A DNA stretch of 36,674 nt. It comes from Acholeplasmataceae bacterium (lineage in GTDB: Bacteria; Bacillota_I; Bacilli_A; Acholeplasmatales; UBA5453). The DNA lies in the NCBI GenBank assembly GCA_012800005.1, contig JAAZKC010000124.1, positions 1 to 36,674 on the forward strand. Reading direction: 5' to 3'. A model generated the notes under the pieces. It did not search any database. It was not told the origin of the DNA and saw only the letters and a list, made by a program, of their open reading frames with translations. A program made the translations under genes and the position numbers. Numbering within the stretch: position 1 is the stretch's first letter; the number at the start of each line of letters is the position of its first letter. Shown here piece by piece: positions 18,671 through 26,938 of the stretch.

Positions 18671-21238
18671 ATGAGGTATATTATTTTGAGAACATTAAAG
18701 CTAATTATAACTACATCCTTACTATTAATAGGTCTTTTTGTAGGCTTTTTATTGCGTGCTCAAGATGAATCTTTAGAAATCTATTATTTTGACCCTTTAA
18801 ATCAATATGAAGACATCCAATTATCATTTGTGAGCACGGCTAAAAATGAACCAATAATAACTTTTGAAAGTGAAGTTGTTACTTTAAATAGCTTAAAAAT
18901 GGTTAGGTTTTCAACAACACACATAAGTTTTGAAAAAGCCCAACTTAAATTAACTTATACTAAAATAAAAGAAGAAATGCCTACCACTGTTGAAGAAACT
19001 TTTGAGATTGTCTTAAATGAAGAGTATAAAAGGGATAGTGTTTATAGGTATTATTTAAGAAACAATAAACTCTTTCAAACGGCAGTTGAGCTTAATAATG
19101 ATATTTTATATGCAACATTTGATAAACCAACATTTGGTAGTGTTGTAATAAAGTTTAAAACACTTCATCCAATTAGTGATTTAACAAAGATTACTTTAAA
19201 AGAAGGTGAAAACGAACTTCCAATCGAAGATATTCGACTTCACGGCGATACATATTTTTTTAATACAGATGAAATTGATATTAAAAAAGAATATCTTTTA
19301 GTGATTGACTTTTTAGAACTAGAAATTAAGTCTTATTATGTTCGTTATGACTTTTTATATGATGATGGCTCTTTTATGGGTAAATATAATTACTTTGGTA
19401 ATGATTTAGGAGCTAATTATAGTGAAACTTCGACAACTTTTAAAATATGGGCACCTTTATTAAAAAATATAACTTTAAATATTTACTCTACTATTGGTGA
19501 AAAAGAAAGTTCTTATGCGATGATTGAAGGTAACTTTGGTGTTTTTGAACGGAGAGTTCCTGGTAATCTTAAAAATAAAGAATACACCTTTTCTTTTGAA
19601 AGATATGGAAAAACTCATGAAATCATCGATCCAAATGCGAAATACATTAGCCATGATAATAAACGTGGAGTTATTATAAATCCACTAGAGGCAAACCCTC
19701 GCAATTATAAGAGTTATTCTTTAACTTTTAAGGGGACCTATGTTGATGCGGTTATTTATGAAGCGAGTATTGAAAAAATGACTAATGATTTTTCAATACC
19801 TAACAATTACAAAAATACTTTTTATGCCTTAACTAGAACAAATGCCACTCATCCTCTTGATAGTGAAATAAAACTAGGAATTAATCATTTGGTTGATTTA
19901 GGAATTACTCATATTACATTAAATGATATTTTTGATAGTACTAATTCTTTGAAAGCACCAAACAATAAATATAAACTTAAATCAAGTTCTAAACCAAAAG
20001 CGATGGGGGAGTTAAAAACACTAATTCATAAACTAAATGAGTATGATATTGGAGTTATTTATGAGTTTAATATTAATAGGCCAGTAATTGAGGCATTAGA
20101 ACTTTTAATGCCTGGTTATTATTATGAACATCTTGATGGTAATATTATTAAAAATGATGGTAATGCAAATTTCAATTTTAATAATCATATGGTCGAAAAT
20201 TACCTATCTTCTACTATTAGTTATTTAGTGGATGAATATAATTTAGCAGGTATTAAATTAAGTCCACTTAACCATTTTAAGGTAGACGTTGTCAATGAAA
20301 TGTATCAATCTTTACTTAATGATAATTCTAAATTTATTATGTATGGCGAGTTTGGATTAGAACCTCATAATAAAACTGGTAAAATTAATAAAACTAATTT
20401 AAGAAATGTTTCTTTAGTTGGGGTTATTGATACTAGATTTAAAACACTTAATAACTTTTTTAATGAGGGAACAGCTGATTTAAGAGAATATTTATTAAAA
20501 GAGCCAACTATTAACTTTCAAACTGCGAACATTAATCAAACATTTAATAAATTACCTAATTTAAGTTCCTATAAAGAATCTGAGCGCGCTCAAGCTTTAT
20601 ATATGAACTTACTTTCTTTTGGAGTTCCAGTTATCAAAGCCGGAGATGAATTTAATGATTATGGTGAGTATTTAACATATGATTATAGACTTACACAATG
20701 GAATTTCCATCGTAATTTTAAAGATTTAATTAAATTTAGACAAACTCAAAAATCACTTAAATTAGAAGAACATAGTGATGTTAAGAAAATGGTTTTATAT
20801 AAACATGAAGGCAATATTATTACCATTCAAATTACTAACCTTGACAATCAGTATCCAGAATTATTATTTATTTATAAAAACAAATTTACTTCTAATGAAA
20901 AAATTATTTTACCAGTTGGTCTAGATACCGAAGAAAAAAGAAAACCCAATGATGGGTCATTAGATTGGCGAACCATTTTTTCAAATGATTATAATTATGT
21001 AGATGGCATTTATGAAAGTGAACATGAAATGTCTTTAAATAATAACCAAACATTACTACTTCATTTTGGAGAAATTAGTGGTAAAATAGTTGAAATTCCT
21101 CCAAGAATACCGGAAAAACCACAAGATAACACAGGTATTTTATTAAAATCACTTATCTTTGTTGGAATAGCAATGGTGGTTGCGGGAATTTTCGTGACAT
21201 ACTTTATTTTAAAACCACCAAAAGAAAATAACTCTTAG
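18671..21238 (+). CDS. Membrane-anchored type I pullulanase homologue, catalytically dead
   Basis: 855 aa. An N-terminal hydrophobic segment (residues 10-29) and a C-terminal one (about 824-846) flank a long region that would be extracellular. Residues 240-345 match the pullulanase CBM48-type domain (GNDLGANYS, TTFKIWAPL, IIDPNAKY, KRGVIINPLE). Residues 358-690 follow the catalytic barrel in order but lack its key residues. The nucleophile motif GFRFD is GIKLS (Ser531), the region I N-H pair is Glu465-Phe466 and the final His-Asp is Asn620-Ile621; only the GE of region III (Glu560) remains. So it is probably a glucan-binding or sensing pseudoenzyme. The ATG lacks a ribosome binding site; TTG at 18686, 9 bases after GAGG, is an alternative start. 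It overlaps the convergent HAD gene by 4 bases. Confidence 0.85.
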   Translation: MRYIILRTLKLIITTSLLLIGLFVGFLLRAQDESLEIYYFDPLNQYEDIQLSFVSTAKNEPIITFESEVVTLNSLKMVRFSTTHISFEKAQLKLTYTKIKEEMPTTVEETFEIVLNEEYKRDSVYRYYLRNNKLFQTAVELNNDILYATFDKPTFGSVVIKFKTLHPISDLTKITLKEGENELPIEDIRLHGDTYFFNTDEIDIKKEYLLVIDFLELEIKSYYVRYDFLYDDGSFMGKYNYFGNDLGANYSETSTTFKIWAPLLKNITLNIYSTIGEKESSYAMIEGNFGVFERRVPGNLKNKEYTFSFERYGKTHEIIDPNAKYISHDNKRGVIINPLEANPRNYKSYSLTFKGTYVDAVIYEASIEKMTNDFSIPNNYKNTFYALTRTNATHPLDSEIKLGINHLVDLGITHITLNDIFDSTNSLKAPNNKYKLKSSSKPKAMGELKTLIHKLNEYDIGVIYEFNINRPVIEALELLMPGYYYEHLDGNIIKNDGNANFNFNNHMVENYLSSTISYLVDEYNLAGIKLSPLNHFKVDVVNEMYQSLLNDNSKFIMYGEFGLEPHNKTGKINKTNLRNVSLVGVIDTRFKTLNNFFNEGTADLREYLLKEPTINFQTANINQTFNKLPNLSSYKESERAQALYMNLLSFGVPVIKAGDEFNDYGEYLTYDYRLTQWNFHRNFKDLIKFRQTQKSLKLEEHSDVKKMVLYKHEGNIITIQITNLDNQYPELLFIYKNKFTSNEKIILPVGLDTEEKRKPNDGSLDWRTIFSNDYNYVDGIYESEHEMSLNNNQTLLLHFGEISGKIVEIPPRIPEKPQDNTGILLKSLIFVGIAMVVAGIFVTYFILKPPKENNS

Positions 21239-21867
21239 ATTATTTCTAAAAGTTCTTTTAAATTACTAATTATTTTATAAGGTTTAAATATTTCTAATTC
21301 TTCTTTTCTTCTAAACCCATATGTTACCGCAATGGCTCTTATATTAGAGTTTATTGCGGTTTTCATATCGGTTTCTGTATCACCAACATAAATTGTTTCT
21401 TTCTTAGTTACGCCTAATGATTTCATAATATGATTAGGCATATCGCTTGCTGGTTTTCTCATAAATTTTTCACTGGTTCCAATCACAAAAGAAAAGACTC
21501 CAGGAAATAAATCTTCAATTAATGATTTAGTAATTTCATCTTGCTTATTTGAACATACCGCAAGCTTTAAATTTGTTTTCTTTAGTTCTTCTAATGTTTC
21601 TTTAACACCAGGATAAGGCTTAGTATTGTCGTTTTGGTGAATTTTATAATGAGCATCATAAACTTTATAAACTTCATCATAATTTTCAATTTCACCAAAA
21701 GATTTTTCTAGTAAATACCTTGGGCCTTGACCTAAAAAATATTTGATTTCTTCTTCCGTTCTTGGCTTTTTATTAAACTTATTTAATGTGTAGTTAACAC
21801 TATTTGTAATATCAGTTAATGTATCTAGTAGTGTTCCATCTAAATCAAAGATAATTAATTTAATCAT
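21235..21867 (-). CDS. HAD-superfamily phosphatase (phosphoglycolate phosphatase-like)
   Basis: Cytoplasmic phosphatase of 210 aa. HAD motif I DLDGTLLDT (nucleophile Asp8, Asp10), motif II around CSNKQ (Ser106), motif III Lys138 in FMRKPASDM and motif IV VGDTETD (Asp163, Asp167) are all present with a C1-type helical cap between motifs I and II. This matches the Gph/PpaX group; phosphoglycolate or pyrophosphate as substrate cannot be separated by reading. AAAGG lies about 8 bases before the ATG. The stop overlaps the stop of the convergent pullulanase-like gene. Confidence 0.9.
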   Translation of the reverse strand: MIKLIIFDLDGTLLDTLTDITNSVNYTLNKFNKKPRTEEEIKYFLGQGPRYLLEKSFGEIENYDEVYKVYDAHYKIHQNDNTKPYPGVKETLEELKKTNLKLAVCSNKQDEITKSLIEDLFPGVFSFVIGTSEKFMRKPASDMPNHIMKSLGVTKKETIYVGDTETDMKTAINSNIRAIAVTYGFRRKEELEIFKPYKIISNLKELLEII

Positions 21868-21897
21868 ATTCGTACCTTTCTTTTCTTTTAAAAATAT

Positions 21898-21926
21898 TTG
21901 TTTTTTATATTTAATTGTGATATTAT
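21898..21926 (+). promoter_or_regulatory. Promoter of the tRNA-Lys gene
   Basis: TTGTTT (21898-21903), 17-base spacer, TATTAT (21921-21926), 12 bases before the first tRNA base. Confidence 0.6.
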
Positions 21927-21938
21927 GTTTTTTAGCAT

Positions 21939-22014
21939 GCAGCCTTAGCTCAGTAGGCAGAGCACCAGACTCTTAATCTGGGAGTCGTGGGTTCGATCCC
22001 CACAGGCTGTACCA
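21939..22014 (+). tRNA. tRNA-Lys (anticodon CTT)
   Basis: Full cloverleaf of 76 bases including an encoded CCA. Acceptor GCAGCCT pairs with AGGCTGT; D stem GCTC/GAGC; anticodon stem CCAGA/TCTGG with loop CTCTTAA (anticodon CTT, reads AAG); 5-base variable loop; T stem GTGGG/CCCAC with TTCGATC loop; discriminator A. The first acceptor pair is G1-U72, not the usual G-C. A hairpin terminator follows. Confidence 0.97.
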
Positions 22015-22024
22015 AGAAAATAAT

Positions 22025-22060
22025 AACACACTACTTCTTTTGGAAATAGCGTGTTTTTTT
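22025..22060 (+). terminator. Terminator after tRNA-Lys
   Basis: AACACACTA and TAGCGTGTT pair with one A-C mismatch (22025-22033 with 22047-22055), followed by a run of T residues. Confidence 0.7.
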
Positions 22061-22087
22061 ATTTTCAAATGGTTTTTAAAGCATTAA

Positions 22088-22486
22088 TTATTTTAAATGA
22101 TCCATTATTTCTACTCTACCGCTATATTGGTTGCTAATTACTTTATCTTCTATAAACAGTAATGTTGGTGTAACTCTTATTTTAATATTTTTAATTGCAT
22201 AAACGCCAATATTTTTATAGGCTGGATCATCAGTAATACCAATAGGATTTAAATCTGTATTAAAGAAATAACAAGTAATTTTATGTTTTTTCATTAATTC
22301 TTTTATTTTAGCAGTAGTCTCTATACATGCTTGACAATTTTCACCATAAAAATAGACATAATAACTGCCTTCAAATGATAAGATTTCTTCCCTTACGATT
22401 TGGGTTGGTTCGACTTCTTTCTTTTTACAACCACCTAATAATGATATCGCAAAGACCATTACCATTAAAATAAATGCTTTTCTCAT
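22088..22486 (-). CDS. Thioredoxin-fold lipoprotein
   Basis: 132-aa secreted lipoprotein. A signal peptide ends in lipobox LLGGC (Cys20), followed by a Lys-rich linker. The soluble part looks like a thioredoxin fold: YVYFYGENCQAC with redox motif C51-x-x-C54 on the strand/helix junction, and VTPTLLFIED with the cis-proline. It would act as a thiol oxidoreductase on the outer membrane face, but direction and partner are unknown. Its ATG overlaps the stop of the 65-aa gene upstream by one base (TAATG), so the two form an operon. Shorter than most thioredoxin-like lipoproteins. Confidence 0.85.
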   Translation of the reverse strand: MRKAFILMVMVFAISLLGGCKKKEVEPTQIVREEILSFEGSYYVYFYGENCQACIETTAKIKELMKKHKITCYFFNTDLNPIGITDDPAYKNIGVYAIKNIKIRVTPTLLFIEDKVISNQYSGRVEIMDHLK

Positions 22487-22683
22487 TATCGTTTAGAAAA
22501 TTTCATTGTTAAATAGCCTTGTTCAAATGCTTCAGGATATGGATAACTTTCTTCTCTCATTCGTCTAAATTGAACAAAGACTAAATCTCTTTCATAATCG
22601 ATTCTTGTGATAACGCCCATTTCTTTTTCATTTTTTACAGAAACGCGTTCACCAATAATTTTTGATTCATCATGCCATGCCAT
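22486..22683 (-). CDS. Small conserved-looking protein of unknown function (65 aa)
   Basis: Not recognised. I take the ATG at 22683 (MAWHDESKIIG) because GAGG lies 10 bases upstream; the frame could start at a GTG 15 bases earlier. The protein has a beta-rich core resembling a small SH3-like barrel (RVSVKNEKEMGVITRIDYERDLVFVQF) and a Tyr/Pro segment (SYPYPEAF). There is no membrane segment. It has its own promoter and its stop overlaps the ATG of the thioredoxin-like lipoprotein. Confidence 0.75.
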   Translation of the reverse strand: MAWHDESKIIGERVSVKNEKEMGVITRIDYERDLVFVQFRRMREESYPYPEAFEQGYLTMKFSKR

Positions 22684-22707
22684 AAAATAATACCTCACTT
22701 CTTATAC

Positions 22708-22736
22708 ATTATAACATTTTTAAGTTAAGATGATAA
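22708..22736 (-). promoter_or_regulatory. Promoter of the 65-aa gene and thioredoxin-like lipoprotein
   Basis: Minus strand: TTATCA (22731-22736), 17-base spacer, TATAAT (22708-22713). The -35 box lies inside the end of the upstream phosphodiesterase gene. Confidence 0.65.
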
Positions 22737-23805
22737 GTGGTACACTTAATTCTTCTAATGTTTTTCCTGCGTGATGTGACTTAAAGGGATTTTCATCTAT
22801 TTCATAGGCAATTGCCTTATTAGATATTGAAATTGCGGTATATTCCCCAATAAATGAATCTAAGATTGGATTTATTTCTCCATAACCAAATAAATTAGAT
22901 TTTAACAATTCTTTTTTAGTGTAAAGAATAAATCCTGGTTGAAAATATTTATTAAATAAACTAACAAATTTATCTTTACATTCAGGTTTTACAAAAAATG
23001 TTTTCATTCTATCTTCAATGCTAGGTAAACGGTAAAATGTCTCTACCATTTCCTTATAATCTTTAACATAAAGATATTCAACATCAATAAGCCCGTGATC
23101 AGCAACTATAATTAATAAAACATTACTATCAAGTTTTTTTCTAAAACTATAAACTATTTCATTTAAATATTTAAGTTTATCAATCGCTTTAGGCCCGTTT
23201 ATACCCTCTTTATGAATAGTCGCATCAGGCTCATCAAAGTAACAATAACTTAAACTTCTTTTTCCTTTAGTAATCATTAATAATCTATCAAGTTGTTCAG
23301 TAAATGTTTCATAATCACTTCCATTAATTGGGGCAGGAAATATAGCTTCAACATGTAAGTCTTTATTAACTTCTTTTATTTGTTCAAGGAAGTTTGGTCT
23401 TAAAAGTAAGTCATAAAGATTATTAATAATTTTTTCATTAGTATAATAATCACGTTTTAAAAATATTGTGTCTGTCTTATTTTCAAACTTATTATATTGA
23501 CACCAACCTAAAAAACCTAATTCATATGGCGTTTGACCTCTTAAAAAGGCGTTCGTTGCCGCAACAGTTGTTGGGGGAAAAACACTTGATAAAGTCGTTT
23601 TTATGTTTTTTCTTAAAAATGAATCTTTAGGTAAGTTATTTAAAATATTTATTCCCATTCCATCTAATAACATCACTATTACATGTTTATAATTTTTAGC
23701 TAAGTATTCATCTAATAATGGTAATGTATTATGATGAGTTTTGGCGTTATAGTGTTTTAAAAGTGAATTTGTTACATTTATTAAATTATGTTTATAATTA
23801 ACCAT
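22720..23805 (-). CDS. Alkaline phosphatase-superfamily phosphodiesterase/phosphatase
   Basis: Metal-dependent hydrolase, 361 aa, type I phosphodiesterase/nucleotide pyrophosphatase group. Visible are the first metal Asp in VMLLDGMG (Asp48), the Thr nucleophile in FPPTTVAATNAF (Thr79 or Thr80), DEPDATIHKEG (Asp191, Asp194, His198), VADHG (Asp236, His237) and KSHHAG near the C-terminus (His344/345). No signal peptide is seen, so the substrate is probably intracellular, but it cannot be named. The start has AGAGAG 5-6 bases upstream. It lies 18 bases after the GNAT gene, likely in one operon. Confidence 0.85.
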   Translation of the reverse strand: MVNYKHNLINVTNSLLKHYNAKTHHNTLPLLDEYLAKNYKHVIVMLLDGMGINILNNLPKDSFLRKNIKTTLSSVFPPTTVAATNAFLRGQTPYELGFLGWCQYNKFENKTDTIFLKRDYYTNEKIINNLYDLLLRPNFLEQIKEVNKDLHVEAIFPAPINGSDYETFTEQLDRLLMITKGKRSLSYCYFDEPDATIHKEGINGPKAIDKLKYLNEIVYSFRKKLDSNVLLIIVADHGLIDVEYLYVKDYKEMVETFYRLPSIEDRMKTFFVKPECKDKFVSLFNKYFQPGFILYTKKELLKSNLFGYGEINPILDSFIGEYTAISISNKAIAYEIDENPFKSHHAGKTLEELSVPLIILT

Positions 23806-23823
23806 ATTAATCTCTCTTTTCTT

Positions 23824-24315
23824 TTATTCTACTGATAAATGATAAGCAAGTCTTTTATTATCACTATCAGTTAAAACATGAATAATACCTACTAATTTAA
23901 AATTATTTCTTTCTAAGGATTTAATCATTGGAATATTCTTTTTATGAGTATCAATTCTAATATCTTTAACTTTAAAATAATCAAAGATAAACTTATAAAA
24001 CTTATCAGTTATTTTTAAGCCTAATCCTTTATTACCTACCGCAATTCTATGAATAACCATATAATTATTATCATTTAACCAGGCACCTTTTATTTTCTCA
24101 TAAGTAGGTTCATAGTTAAAAACACTCATTGTCGCTAAAATTTCTTTATCCACATAAACAAATGTATGTCCACCATTAATATCTGTTGTAAGTATTTCTT
24201 TATTCGGATAATTGTTTTGCCACTGAGTTAAGTTAGATTCTTTCATTCTTTCCTGAGCTTCTTTAATAATTTTTAAAATATTTTCTAAATCACTAAGTTT
24301 AGCTTTTCTTATCAT
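23824..24315 (-). CDS. GNAT-family N-acetyltransferase
   Basis: 163-aa cytoplasmic acetyltransferase. The N-terminal MIRKAKLSDLENILKIIKEA is the usual GNAT strand 1/helix 1 start. Motif A is IHRIAVGNKGLGLKI, which carries the acetyl-CoA pyrophosphate loop, and IRIDTHKKNIPMIKSLERNNF is motif B. The substrate is unknown. GAGG lies 7 bases before the ATG, with a -10 box TATAAT at 24335-24340 just upstream. It starts a two-gene unit with the phosphodiesterase-family gene. Confidence 0.87.
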   Translation of the reverse strand: MIRKAKLSDLENILKIIKEAQERMKESNLTQWQNNYPNKEILTTDINGGHTFVYVDKEILATMSVFNYEPTYEKIKGAWLNDNNYMVIHRIAVGNKGLGLKITDKFYKFIFDYFKVKDIRIDTHKKNIPMIKSLERNNFKLVGIIHVLTDSDNKRLAYHLSVE

Positions 24316-24349
24316 ACATAAACCTCACAAAATAATTATAACATGGATT

Positions 24350-24373
24350 ATAAAAACCGCACTAGGCGGTTTT
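24350..24373 (-). terminator. Terminator of the uracil permease gene
   Basis: Minus strand: AAAACCGC and GCGGTTTT (24353-24360 with 24366-24373), 5-base loop, T-tract overlapping the second arm, 27 bases past the stop. Confidence 0.85.
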
Positions 24374-24400
24374 ATTTAAAGTTTTAATAATTTATTATAC

Positions 24401-25825
24401 TTATTCAGTTTCTACTACTTCTTTTTTAGCTTTTTGATATTTAATAAGTTCAGGGATTGATAGTAAAGCATTTAAAACTATTCCTACAATTGCCGCAATC
24501 GCGATTGCAGGGAAATATACGATTTGTCCTGAAACTTTATAAAGTGGAAATCCACCATTAGGTAAGGCGTAATGTCCGCCTAAACCAATTACGAAAATAA
24601 CCGCGATAATTGCCAAGTTTTTAGGATTAAACATATCTACTTTCTTTTCAATCATTAAAGTTATTCCTTGAGCAGCAATAACTCCGAATAAATAAATTGA
24701 AGCCCCATTTGTAACAGGTCCAGGTAAGAATGAGGCAAAATCCGCAAGTGGAGTAAATGCAAATAAAATTGCGAGTAACGCTGTTAAGCCAAAAACCCAA
24801 GTAGAAAACACTCTTGTAACGGCGCTTGCGCTAATATTTTCTCCATAATTTGTTCCTGCAGGTCCACCAAAGAATGTCGCAACTACGTCACAAATTCCAT
24901 CTCCAATTAAGTTGTCACCTAGTCTATCTTTAATATCATATTTCTTTTCTACGCCTTTTCTTTCCGCTAGATCATTAACATATAAATCTAGTTGATAAAC
25001 ATGTGCTGTTGATTCAGGAATTGTCACAAGGGCAATCGGTACAATCGCGAGTAAGGCTGCAGGTAAGTAACTCCAGTTTGCTTTAGGGAATGTTGAAAAT
25101 ACTGTCCAGTTTAATATTCTAAAACCAGTATCATGACCGCTTGCGCCAGTAAATAATGAAATATCAATAATTAAGGTTGCTAGAATTCCTACAAGTATTC
25201 CTAGTAAAATTGGTAATTGACCAATAAATCCTTTTCTTAAAAAAACTGTAAAGGCGATAATTGAAAGTAAGGTAATACTTGAAATAAAGAAACTTGAAGC
25301 ATTCATCATGCCAGTAGTAGCGTTAATTGTAAATGAATTAGAAACCGCACTTCCTGCTAGTGAAAGTCCAATTATTGCCGCAACTGGTCCAGTAACATGC
25401 GGCGGTAAGACTTTTTCCATCTTTTCTTGACCAAAATATTTAACAATTACACCCGCAATAACGGATAAAACTCCACTTAGTGCGATTGCAACTTGAATTG
25501 GCCCCATAATTTCTTTGGCAATTAATCCTACATCATTTAAATCTATTCCCAAACTTGAATAATAACTTGCGGCAATAATTGAAACCGCAGGGATATATGA
25601 GAAGCTTGAGCCAAAATAAAGTGGTATCTTTCCTTTAGTAACTAATAAAAACACTAAAGTAGCGACACCACTAGCGAAGATTGCAGTAGGAATATTGAAT
25701 TTCATCAATAACGCTGCTAAAACTGTTGCCGGTAACATTACTAAAAATTGTTGTACCGCAAATAATAACGATTTTGCTATCGTTGGCTTTTCATCAGGTA
25801 AATACCCAATAACTTTTTTTGTCAT
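24401..25825 (-). CDS. pyrP: Uracil permease (NCS2 family)
   Basis: Membrane importer of 474 aa with about 12-14 hydrophobic segments. The NCS2 signature region is FFGGPAGTNYGENISASAVTRVFS, and the N-terminus KSLLFAVQQFLVMLPATVLAALL and LYFGSSFSYIP match the UraA/PyrP branch. The ATG at 25825 (MTKKVIGYLPD) is chosen since AAAGGGG lies 7 bases upstream; the open frame extends 16 codons further, into the attenuator leader. The leader carries a PyrR-type attenuator, which supports uracil, not xanthine, as the substrate. A single-gene unit with its own terminator. Confidence 0.93.
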   Translation of the reverse strand: MTKKVIGYLPDEKPTIAKSLLFAVQQFLVMLPATVLAALLMKFNIPTAIFASGVATLVFLLVTKGKIPLYFGSSFSYIPAVSIIAASYYSSLGIDLNDVGLIAKEIMGPIQVAIALSGVLSVIAGVIVKYFGQEKMEKVLPPHVTGPVAAIIGLSLAGSAVSNSFTINATTGMMNASSFFISSITLLSIIAFTVFLRKGFIGQLPILLGILVGILATLIIDISLFTGASGHDTGFRILNWTVFSTFPKANWSYLPAALLAIVPIALVTIPESTAHVYQLDLYVNDLAERKGVEKKYDIKDRLGDNLIGDGICDVVATFFGGPAGTNYGENISASAVTRVFSTWVFGLTALLAILFAFTPLADFASFLPGPVTNGASIYLFGVIAAQGITLMIEKKVDMFNPKNLAIIAVIFVIGLGGHYALPNGGFPLYKVSGQIVYFPAIAIAAIVGIVLNALLSIPELIKYQKAKKEVVETE

Positions 25826-25861
25826 AAATAGACCCCTTTCTTTTTTAGCAGGCCATTTAAC

Positions 25862-25887
25862 AAAAAAGGACACCTATAGCGCCCTTT
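25862..25887 (-). terminator. Regulated terminator in the pyrP leader
   Basis: Minus strand: AAAGGGCGC pairs with GTGTCCTTT (25879-25887 with 25865-25873; 9 bp with two G-U pairs), followed by six T residues and located 37 bases before the pyrP ATG. Its 5' arm is shared with the antiterminator. Confidence 0.8.
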
Positions 25888-25943
25888 AATTACGTTAAAA
25901 AAGATTTGTATACCTTTTGTTGCTCTCTGTCAACGGTTAAAGG
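25883..25943 (-). promoter_or_regulatory. PyrR-binding hairpin and antiterminator of pyrP
   Basis: The PyrR-type anti-antiterminator is 25913-25943. On the minus strand, CCTTT and AAAGG with GTTG and CAAC close a loop ACAGAGAG that contains the CNGNGAG element of PyrR sites. The antiterminator pairs its 5' side (CCTTTAACCGTT, 25932-25943) with AACGTAATTAAAGG (25883-25896; 7 + 4 bp). The latter includes the terminator 5' arm, so the three structures are mutually exclusive as in known pyr attenuators. Confidence 0.8.
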
Positions 25944-25964
25944 ACCTTACTTTTACTACTAACA

Positions 25965-25993
25965 ATGATACTTCATTTATTTTTAAAATACAA
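25965..25993 (-). promoter_or_regulatory. Promoter of pyrP
   Basis: Minus strand: TTGTAT (25988-25993), 17-base spacer, TATCAT (25965-25970). It places the transcript start just before the PyrR hairpin. Confidence 0.65.
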
Positions 25994-26024
25994 GTCTTTT
26001 TTAAAATATCTTTATTTTTATTTT

Positions 26025-26864
26025 TTATCCTAAAGCAATATCTAGAACCATCATCACAATAAAGCCAATTGTAAAGCCAAATGTTGAATAGTGAGCCCCT
26101 GTTTCTGTTGATCTATTTCTTGCTTCAGGAATTAATTCTTCTACTACTACAAATATCATCGCTCCTGCCGCAAAGGCTAAAGCGTAAGGTAATATTGGTA
26201 ACATAAACTGAACTAAGATTGCACCAATAACTGCGAATAGTGGTTCAACTAGAGCGCTAGCTTGACCGTAAAAGAATGATTTACTTCTACTTAGGCCTTC
26301 TTGTCTTAAAGGAATTGATACCGCTGCTCCTTCTGGAAAGTTTTGAATTCCAATTCCAATTGAAACAATAATCGCTGAAATTAACGCAGCTCTTGCATCC
26401 GCTACTGCTCCATCTCTTAAAAATGCACCAACCGCACCTATCGCAACCCCAACAGCTAATCCCTCAGGGATATTATGAAGTGTAATCGAAAAAATTAGTA
26501 ATCTTATTCTTGACCAACTTGTTTTTGGTCCTTCTGGTTTATGTCCTTCGCCAAAGTGTAGGTGAGGTAAACATCTATCAAAGATATATAAAAATATTAC
26601 TCCTAATAGTATTCCTATTGCCGCAACCAACCAAGGAATATAACCTAAATCTTCCGCATGTTCCAGCGCTGGAATAATTAAACTCCAAACCGATGCGGCA
26701 ATCATTACCCCACTTGCAAATCCTAGCATTAATGCATACGCTTTATTATTTATCTTCTTAAAAAAGAACACCAAGCCTGCCCCAAGTGCAGTTATTCCCC
26801 ATGTTAATAATCCTGCAAGTAAGGCAATTAACCAAACTGGCTGTTGTAATAACCAATCAATCAT
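26025..26864 (-). CDS. ZIP family divalent metal transporter (GufA-like)
   Basis: Zinc or other divalent cation importer of 279 aa with eight predicted membrane helices. The metal-site motifs of the GufA branch are HNIPEG (residues 130-135) and QNFPEG (174-179), with VEELIPEAR in the last third. The loop between helices 3 and 4 carries a His-rich stretch HLHFGEGH (101-108). AAAGGGC lies about 8 bases before the ATG. A monocistronic gene by spacing; no convincing terminator or metal-responsive operator was seen in the flanks. Confidence 0.92.
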   Translation of the reverse strand: MIDWLLQQPVWLIALLAGLLTWGITALGAGLVFFFKKINNKAYALMLGFASGVMIAASVWSLIIPALEHAEDLGYIPWLVAAIGILLGVIFLYIFDRCLPHLHFGEGHKPEGPKTSWSRIRLLIFSITLHNIPEGLAVGVAIGAVGAFLRDGAVADARAALISAIIVSIGIGIQNFPEGAAVSIPLRQEGLSRSKSFFYGQASALVEPLFAVIGAILVQFMLPILPYALAFAAGAMIFVVVEELIPEARNRSTETGAHYSTFGFTIGFIVMMVLDIALG

Positions 26865-26938
26865 ATTTTAAAGCCCTTTCTTATAAAAACATAATTGTAT
26901 ATAAAGGAAATCTGTAAAGATTTTCTTTAATTTCTAAA

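Noticed and set aside
25900-25934. TTGACA followed by TATACA in the pyrP leader as a second promoter
   Set aside because: The spacer is only 15 bases, and TTGACA is part of the PyrR hairpin, whose pairings explain the sequence better.
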